A stretch of DNA of 64,000 nucleotides from Psychrobacter vallis (GTDB lineage Bacteria; Pseudomonadota; Gammaproteobacteria; Pseudomonadales; Moraxellaceae), in assembly GCF_904846715.1 (NCBI RefSeq), contig NZ_CAJHBU010000008.1, positions 1-64,000 on the forward strand, given 5' to 3'. Below the pieces are notes generated by a model, which did no database searches, was not told the DNA's origin, and saw only the letters and a program-made list of their open reading frames with translations. Positions 58,663 to 64,000 of this stretch are shown here, one piece after another; the first letter of the stretch is position 1; each line of letters begins with the position of its first letter. The position numbers and the translations under genes were made by a program.

Positions 58663-59391
58663 TTAACCTCTGTCTGTGTTTCGACGGTTTCCGTTTCCAC
58701 GACCACGGCGTTTTGGCGCACGAGCCTGCTCTTCTTTGACGGGATTATATACACTGTTCATGCCGTCAAGGATTTCGCCACGGAAAATCCAAACTTTTAC
58801 ACCGATAGTGCCATAAGTGGTCTCTGCACGTACTGACGCGTAGTCAATATCAGCGCGGAGTGTATGCAATGGCACACGACCTTCACGGTACCATTCAGTA
58901 CGAGCAATCTCAGCACCGCCAAGACGGCCAGACAACTCAACTTTAATACCTTTAGCACCAGAACGCATGCTGTTCTGTACCGCACGCTTCATCGCACGAC
59001 GAAACATAACACGACGCTCAAGCTGGCTTCCGATACCGTCTGCTACCAAACGTGCATCAAGATCAGGTGAAGTGATTTCTTCAATATTGACCTGAGCAGG
59101 TACGCCCATAATTTTGGTCAATTCTTTTTGAAGTCTTTCGATATCTTCGCCTTTCTTACCGATCACGATACCAGGACGCGCAGTGGCGATGGTAATCTTA
59201 GCAGCACCAGTAGGACGCTCAATCATGATATTGCTAATCATAGCATTATCTAGCTTTTTGCGTAGATACTCACGAACTTGAATGTCGTTAATGAGGTATT
59301 CTGAGTATTGTTTAGGGTTAGCATACCAATTTGCATTATGCTTTTTTACAACACCAAGACGAATTCCGATTGGATGTACTTTTTGACCCAT
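58663..59391 (-). CDS. rpsC: 30S ribosomal protein S3
   Basis: mRNA-entry protein of the 30S head, 242 residues, with an N-terminal KH domain ([17 protein letters not shown] near residue 70) and a C-terminal domain. [20 protein letters not shown] opens it; the tail is arginine- and glycine-rich. Three bases after rplV. Confidence 0.98.
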   Translation of the reverse strand: MGQKVHPIGIRLGVVKKHNANWYANPKQYSEYLINDIQVREYLRKKLDNAMISNIMIERPTGAAKITIATARPGIVIGKKGEDIERLQKELTKIMGVPAQVNIEEITSPDLDARLVADGIGSQLERRVMFRRAMKRAVQNSMRSGAKGIKVELSGRLGGAEIARTEWYREGRVPLHTLRADIDYASVRAETTYGTIGVKVWIFRGEILDGMNSVYNPVKEEQARAPKRRGRGNGNRRNTDRG

Positions 59392-59394
59392 AAC

Positions 59395-59724
59395 TTATTC
59401 TCCTACCTTTATAGTGATGTGACAAGTACGCTTACTGATACGATCAGCGCGACCTTTGGCACGTGGTAGGATACGTTTTAGCGTAATGCCTTCATCAACA
59501 TAGATAGTAGCGACTTTTAGGTCATCAATATCTAAGCCGTGATTATGTTCGGCATTGGCGATGGCTGAGTTAAGGCATTTCTTAACAAACACAGCGCCTT
59601 TTTTATTACTATACGTTAGGATATCCAAAGCACGCTCAATAGATTTGCCACGAACTTCATCAGCAACGAGTCTAACTTTTTGTGCCGAAATGGCGGCACC
59701 GCGTAATTTTGCAGTTACTTCCAT
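59395..59724 (-). CDS. rplV: 50S ribosomal protein L22
   Basis: Tunnel protein with a long beta hairpin, 109 residues. The ATG at 59724 gives the standard start [20 protein letters not shown]; the frame is open 24 more codons upstream into rpsS, which would be an artefact. [21 protein letters not shown] at the C terminus is typical. Confidence 0.97.
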   Translation of the reverse strand: MEVTAKLRGAAISAQKVRLVADEVRGKSIERALDILTYSNKKGAVFVKKCLNSAIANAEHNHGLDIDDLKVATIYVDEGITLKRILPRAKGRADRISKRTCHITIKVGE

Positions 59725-59734
59725 GGTAAGCACC

Positions 59735-60010
59735 TTATTTCTTAGCTTTTCTGTCAATGCCATGACCACGATACGTACGAGTCGGGGCAAATTCACCTAG
59801 TTTATGACCAACCATCTGCTCGCTCACGATAACCGGTACATGAGTACGGCCATTGTGAACAGATAAAGTTAGGCCAACCATTTGTGGCAGAATCATCGAG
59901 CGGCGCGACCAAGTCTTAATTGGCTTGCGTGAGTTGGTGTCTAATGCATTCTCAACTTTGGCAAACAAATGCGCATCTATGAATGGACCTTTTTTCAATG
60001 AACGAGGCAT
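59735..60010 (-). CDS. rpsS: 30S ribosomal protein S19
   Basis: Head protein binding 16S rRNA with S13, 91 residues. It starts [47 protein letters not shown] segment is near residue 50. 12 bases after rplB. Confidence 0.98.
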   Translation of the reverse strand: MPRSLKKGPFIDAHLFAKVENALDTNSRKPIKTWSRRSMILPQMVGLTLSVHNGRTHVPVIVSEQMVGHKLGEFAPTRTYRGHGIDRKAKK

Positions 60011-60022
60011 GAAATTCTTCCT

Positions 60023-60850
60023 TTATTTCTTCTTGGCGCGGCGGCGGATGATCATGTTGTCAGTACGCTTATTGTGACGCGTTTTAAGTCCTTTAGACTT
60101 CTGACCCCAAGGGCTGGTAGGATGGCGACCTTTGTTACGACCTTCACCACCACCATGTGGGTGATCAACCGGGTTCATAGCGACACCACGAACTGAAGGA
60201 CGAACACCACGCCAACGTGAAGCACCAGCTTTACCAAGTGATTTCAAGTTGTTTTCAGTGTTAGAAACTTCACCAATAACAGCACGGCAATTTACGTGTA
60301 CACGGCGTGTTTCGCCAGAGCGCATACGTAGAATAGCATAGATACCGTCACGACCTAGTAACTGAACGCTAGCACCCGCAGAACGAGCCATCTGTGCACC
60401 TTTACCGATTTTAAGCTCGATATTGTGAATCACAGTACCCAATGGGATGTTTTTCAGCGGTAAACAGTTACCTGGACGGATTGGAGATGTTTCGCCTGAC
60501 ATTACTGTATCGCCAACTGCTTGCTTTTTAGCAGCGATGATGTAACGACGTTCGCCATCAGCATACTTAAGTAAGGCAATATGAGCAGTACGGTTAGGAT
60601 CGTATTCAATACGCTCTACCGTTGCTGGGATATTGTCTTTAGTACGTTTGAAGTCGATAATGCGATAATGTTGCTTATGACCACCGCCAATGTGACGAGT
60701 AGTGATACGGCCATTATTGTTACGACCACCTGACTTACTTTTTGATTCTAGAAGCGCTGCATAAGGACGACCTTTGTAAAGGTGTGGATGCACCACTTTT
60801 TCAACAAAACGACGGCCTGGTGATGTTGGCTTTGCTCTTACGATAGGCAT
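60023..60850 (-). CDS. rplB: 50S ribosomal protein L2
   Basis: Highly conserved protein required for subunit joining and peptidyl transfer, 275 residues. [20 protein letters not shown] and the C-terminal [20 protein letters not shown], with the conserved histidines near residue 230, are intact. 11 bases after rplW. Confidence 0.98.
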   Translation of the reverse strand: MPIVRAKPTSPGRRFVEKVVHPHLYKGRPYAALLESKSKSGGRNNNGRITTRHIGGGHKQHYRIIDFKRTKDNIPATVERIEYDPNRTAHIALLKYADGERRYIIAAKKQAVGDTVMSGETSPIRPGNCLPLKNIPLGTVIHNIELKIGKGAQMARSAGASVQLLGRDGIYAILRMRSGETRRVHVNCRAVIGEVSNTENNLKSLGKAGASRWRGVRPSVRGVAMNPVDHPHGGGEGRNKGRHPTSPWGQKSKGLKTRHNKRTDNMIIRRRAKKK

Positions 60851-60861
60851 GAGTGTAATCC

Positions 60862-61212
60862 TTATTCGTTATTCGCTGTTTCACTAGTAGAAGCAGTCGT
60901 ATTTGCGACCTCTTCACCAGCATCAGCCATTTGTACATCTTGACCAGCTTTTAAGGTAACATAGGCTTTTTTATAGTCGTTACGACGGCCGATGCTTTTA
61001 CCAAAACGCTTTGTCTTACCTTTAACATTCAAAGTGTTCACCTTAGTGACTTCAACACCTTCAAACATCAACTCAACTGCTTTTTTGACTTCAAGCTTAG
61101 TAGCATTAGAATCAATTTTAAATACTTGCACACCAAGTGAGTCGCCAAGCATTTGAGATTTCTCTGAGAATACAGGCCCTCTTAAGACCTGATAAAGTCT
61201 TGCGTTGTTCAT
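60862..61212 (-). CDS. rplW: 50S ribosomal protein L23
   Basis: Exit-tunnel protein that docks trigger factor and SRP. 116 residues, longer than E. coli L23 (100) because of an acidic, threonine-rich C-terminal tail after about residue 95. [14 protein letters not shown] and [20 protein letters not shown] are typical. Its ATG overlaps the rplD stop by four bases. Confidence 0.97.
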   Translation of the reverse strand: MNNARLYQVLRGPVFSEKSQMLGDSLGVQVFKIDSNATKLEVKKAVELMFEGVEVTKVNTLNVKGKTKRFGKSIGRRNDYKKAYVTLKAGQDVQMADAGEEVANTTASTSETANNE

Positions 61213-61811
61213 GCTAGTGCTTCCTCAAATTGTTTCGCAGCTTCAACTGACATGATCACTTTATCAAACGCGATCAAACTCACTGGATCCACTTCACTTG
61301 TACCAAGTACATTGACATGTGGAATGTTGCGAGCGGCTAAGTATAAGTTTTCGTCAACTTCTTTGGTGACGATTAGTGCACGAGGTGCACCAAGCTCATT
61401 TAGCTTTGCAATCAGTTCTTTGGTTTTCGGCCCAGAAACGCTCAACTCTTCCACCAAAATCAAACGCTCTTGGCGAATCAATTCGGCTAGTATACACTGC
61501 ATCGCACCGCGATACATTTTACGGTTTACTTTCTGTGACCAATCTTGTGGTTTTGCAGCGAATGCTCGACCACCTGAACGCCAGATTGGGCTACGAATAG
61601 AACCCGCACGAGCGCGACCAGTACCTTTTTGGCGCCATGGCTTAATACCACCGCCAGAAACTTCGGCACGGGTTTTTTGTGCGCGTGTACCTTGGCGAGC
61701 ACCAGCTAAATAAGCGGTGACGACTTGATGCACTAGTGCTTCGTTGAATTCACGACCAAATGCCGTATCAGAAAGCTCAACCGCCGCACCTGTAACTGTT
61801 TTTAAATCCAC
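61209..61811 (-). CDS. rplD: 50S ribosomal protein L4
   Basis: Tunnel-lining assembly protein; in E. coli also represses its own S10 operon through the leader RNA. 200 residues. The extended loop has [29 protein letters not shown] (about residues 50-80). 14 bases after rplC. Confidence 0.98.
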   Translation of the reverse strand: MDLKTVTGAAVELSDTAFGREFNEALVHQVVTAYLAGARQGTRAQKTRAEVSGGGIKPWRQKGTGRARAGSIRSPIWRSGGRAFAAKPQDWSQKVNRKMYRGAMQCILAELIRQERLILVEELSVSGPKTKELIAKLNELGAPRALIVTKEVDENLYLAARNIPHVNVLGTSEVDPVSLIAFDKVIMSVEAAKQFEEALA

Positions 61812-61825
61812 GTTAATCCCCTTGC

Positions 61826-62464
61826 TTAGGCTTTGACTGACGGACGTACGATAACATCGCCACCGGTGGCACCTGGGATAGCACCCTTGATGACAAGTAA
61901 CCCTTTTTCGGCATCAACCGAAATCACTTCTAGGCCTTGAACAGTAACACGTTTGTTACCCATCTGACCCGCCATCTTTTTGCCTTTGAATACTTTACCT
62001 GGTGACTGGTTTTGACCAGTTGAACCATGCGCGCGATGAGACACTGAGTTACCATGAGTAGCATCTTGCATACTAAAGTTGTGACGCTTTACAGGACCTT
62101 GGAAACCTTTACCTTTACTGTTTCCTGTCACATCAACCATCTGACCTTGTTCGAACAAGTCAGCTAGGATTTCGCCACCAATTTCACGACCTTCAAGATC
62201 GCTCTCATTGGCACGAAATTCCCAAACACCACGACCAGCGGCAACGCCAGCTTTAGCGAAGTGACCTTTTTGTGCGGCTGTTACGCGGCTGTCACGACGG
62301 GTACCTGTGGTGATTTGGATGGCTTGATAACCATCTACATCAGTATTTTTTACTTGAGTGATACGGTTTGCATCAATCTCAACCACTGTCACAGGGATAG
62401 ATGCACCCGTTTCAGTGAAGACACGGGTCATGCCGCATTTTTTACCGACTAAACCGATCGCCAT
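61826..62464 (-). CDS. rplC: 50S ribosomal protein L3
   Basis: Early assembly protein near the peptidyl transferase centre, 212 residues. It starts [20 protein letters not shown]; the segment [20 protein letters not shown] with the conserved Gln that is methylated in E. coli L3 (near residue 155) is present. 49 bases after rpsJ. Confidence 0.98.
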   Translation of the reverse strand: MAIGLVGKKCGMTRVFTETGASIPVTVVEIDANRITQVKNTDVDGYQAIQITTGTRRDSRVTAAQKGHFAKAGVAAGRGVWEFRANESDLEGREIGGEILADLFEQGQMVDVTGNSKGKGFQGPVKRHNFSMQDATHGNSVSHRAHGSTGQNQSPGKVFKGKKMAGQMGNKRVTVQGLEVISVDAEKGLLVIKGAIPGATGGDVIVRPSVKA

Positions 62465-62513
62465 TTTAGACCTCTTTATATCTTATATTAATGGGTTGGG
62501 TGTGTAATGTGCA

Positions 62514-62825
62514 TTAACCCAAAGCAATTTGGACGTCAACACCCGCCGCTAAATCTAATTTCATTAGCGCATCCACAGTTTTGTCAGTAGGCTGAACGAT
62601 ATCAACCATACGCTTATGAGTACGGATTTCGTACTGGTCACGAGCGTCTTTGTTAACATGTGGTGAAGTTAGAACGTTGAAGCGCTCAATGCGAGTCGGC
62701 AACGGTACAGGACCACAAACTTGCGCACCGGTGCGCTTTGCAGTATCAACAATCTCTTGTGCAGATTGATCAATCAGACGATGATCAAAAGACTTAAGAC
62801 GGATACGGATTCTCTGGTTAGCCAT
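62514..62825 (-). CDS. rpsJ: 30S ribosomal protein S10
   Basis: Head protein that also serves as transcription antitermination factor NusE with NusB. 103 residues; [20 protein letters not shown] and [27 protein letters not shown] are diagnostic. First gene of the S10 operon; a long leader of about 275 bases precedes it. Confidence 0.98.
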   Translation of the reverse strand: MANQRIRIRLKSFDHRLIDQSAQEIVDTAKRTGAQVCGPVPLPTRIERFNVLTSPHVNKDARDQYEIRTHKRMVDIVQPTDKTVDALMKLDLAAGVDVQIALG

Positions 62826-63108
62826 GCCAGCAAGCTCCTAATATGTGCTTTCGTCATTCTTGCGTTGCAAGATCATGATCAAAAGCAGTTTGGTTAAATA
62901 TTCACTTAAAGCGGCCTTCTGTTCTTAACCAGAATGAGTTCTTTATCCGAACTTATAGCGTGCCAAAAGTAAAATAGTTTAAAGCCCCGCCGACCCTCCT
63001 ATAATGGATGTCAGCAAAGGCATAATGAAATAGTGCTAGAAACGATGCTCTAGCTGTAATAGCGCCAGCTTTTTTAGTCGGCTGCGCATATATAATTCAG
63101 TGGTGTAT
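62826..63108. other. Leader region of the S10 operon
   Basis: About 280 transcribed bases between the promoter and rpsJ. In E. coli such a leader binds L4. I saw no unmistakable copy of that structure and no small gene. Confidence 0.45.
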
Positions 63109-63136
63109 ATTATACATAGTATTTTGTGCATTGCAA
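63109..63136 (-). promoter_or_regulatory. Sigma-70 promoter of the S10 operon
   Basis: On the minus strand: TTGCAA (63131-63136), 16-base spacer, TATAAT (63109-63114). The next 280 bases lead to rpsJ without another gene. Confidence 0.65.
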
Positions 63137-63229
63137 GAGCAATATAAAAGTGCTTTAAGCTATTATCCTTTGTATATTATTGCATTTACTCACAATAGCT
63201 ATATTTAGATTCATTAATGAGGCTCAAAG

Positions 63230-63511
63230 TAGGGCGTGTTTGATAATTCAGCCATGGCACTGACAGAGACTATTTTTTAGGCGATTCGAAGATAAAAATA
63301 GTGAGTATAGTCATTCTATACGGCTATTTTTAGCAATGAAGCGGCAAAAAAGAGTCCTGTCCCCTGTTTTTATGATTGGGGCTGATGCTAAAACTGCCCC
63401 ATACTGCGTTGCAAGTCTCGCTAAGGTATGAACATTATCATCGACTTGCGCCTTTTTTGGAACCGTTTTAGCAATCAGCAGTGCCTATTTGTGAATATCA
63501 AACACGCCTTA
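63230..63511. repeat. About 280-bp palindromic element (family 3) overlapping the rng stop codon
   Basis: Terminal inverted repeats GGGCGTGTTTGAT-ATTCA (63232-63250 and 63492-63509, one gap) flanked by TA. An inner pair GCTGATGCTAAAAC (63381-63394) and GTTTTAGC-ATCAGC (63465-63479) forms a second stem. No reading frame. Its right edge contains the stop codon of the RNase G gene. Confidence 0.8.
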
Positions 63512-64000
63512 GTCTAAAACAATATCATATTGCTCTTGGGTATATAAATTTTCGACATCAAAAGTAATCACTCTACCCAATAAGTACTCTAGGTCTGCCA
63601 CGGTATCCGACTCTGACGTTAACAATAAATCAATGACGGCAGCATGGGCGACGACGGTGAATTTCTTTGGAGAGTTATACGTGCGAGCACAGCGCATAAT
63701 CTCACGGAATATCTCAAAACAGACGGTCTCTGCCGTCTTTACAAAGCCACGCCCTTGACACGTTGAGCATGGTTCACAAAGTTGCTGCCCTAAAGATTCA
63801 CGTGTGCGTTTACGTGTCATCTCTACCAAGCCCAGCTCACTCACTTGTGTGATTTTGGTCTTGGCATAATCTTGTGCCAGCTGTGATTGCAGACTCTCAA
63901 GCACATCGTCTTTGTGCTGTTGCTCCAACATGTCAATAAAGTCTAAGATGATAATACCGCCTAGGTTACGCAGACGCAATTGACGGGCAATGGCATGAGT
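63509..64000 (-). CDS. rng: Ribonuclease G (CafA), C-terminal part, cut by window edge
   Basis: Endoribonuclease that matures the 5' end of 16S rRNA and cleaves some mRNAs. Only the last 163 residues are present; the frame continues past the right edge, reading THAIARQLRLRNLGGIIILDFIDM at the edge, part of the DNase I-like catalytic region. The zinc-link CEPCSTCQGRG follows. The protein ends soon after, without the long disordered tail of RNase E, hence RNase G. The stop codon lies in the end of a palindromic element. Confidence 0.9.
   Translation of the reverse strand, partial: THAIARQLRLRNLGGIIILDFIDMLEQQHKDDVLESLQSQLAQDYAKTKITQVSELGLVEMTRKRTRESLGQQLCEPCSTCQGRGFVKTAETVCFEIFREIMRCARTYNSPKKFTVVAHAAVIDLLLTSESDTVADLEYLLGRVITFDVENLYTQEQYDIVLD

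Noticed and set aside
63061-63180. tRNA or small RNA gene upstream of the S10 operon
   Set aside because: The AT-rich stretch does not fold into a cloverleaf and is better explained by the S10 promoter.

Overview
The window is chromosomal housekeeping DNA from a moderately AT-rich gammaproteobacterium, most likely a Psychrobacter species (Moraxellaceae). Evidence for this: a pyrB gene followed by a non-catalytic dihydroorotase (PyrC'), a three-gene transhydrogenase (split alpha subunit), groES with a sigma-32-type promoter, the style of the ribosomal proteins, and short palindromic repeat families of the kind scattered through Psychrobacter genomes. The genus call is from recognition of protein families and gene order, not from a search. 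No phage, plasmid, CRISPR, defence or complete insertion-sequence gene was found.

Layout. 1-588: leftward control region with three tandem strong promoters, probably of an rRNA operon beyond the left edge. 589-6590: pssA, rlmJ, a 2OG-Fe(II) oxygenase, dapE, small genes (one unknown, a GyrI-like protein, iscX) and a thioesterase-fold protein. 6735-9789: pntAA-pntAB-pntB with an unusual leader. 10304-19000: yaaA, an aminotransferase/EamA exporter pair divergent from an Lrp-type regulator, groES-groEL, a DUF3108 secreted protein, DUF2069 and wrbA. 19276-24001: envelope genes (YihY, DUF2254, CPA1 antiporter). 24043-28322: pyrB-pyrC'-DUF2127 and fbp. 28609-33546: an SpoU methyltransferase, etfB-etfA, DUF421, a cold-shock gene and a membrane protein. 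33831-37321: ilvB-ilvH-ilvC. 38189-42892: a DUF4124 protein, nnr, queG, a LysM/BON protein. 43152-46899: yceD-rpmF and fabD-fabG-acpP. 47053-48619: epmC and a YciO-type protein. 48711-62825: the complete S10-spc-alpha ribosomal protein cluster, all leftward, including secY and rpoA. 63509-64000: the C-terminal end of RNase G, cut by the right edge.

The main themes are ribosome and translation (28 genes of the S10-spc-alpha cluster, rpmF, epmC, rlmJ, queG, YciO, SpoU methyltransferase), fatty acid and phospholipid synthesis, pyrimidine and branched-chain amino acid synthesis, and electron/NADPH balance (pnt, etf, wrbA, nnr).

No convincing new multi-gene system is present. The parts most worth a second look are non-coding: three families of short palindromic elements flanked by TA dinucleotides, three copies of which abut or overlap stop codons; a terminator-like hairpin plus a triple 19-bp repeat in the transhydrogenase leader; a terminator-like hairpin inside the spc operon between rpsH and rplF; and a 59-codon membrane-protein ORF upstream of groES. 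Many start codons were reassigned from ribosome-binding sites; these are stated in each entry.
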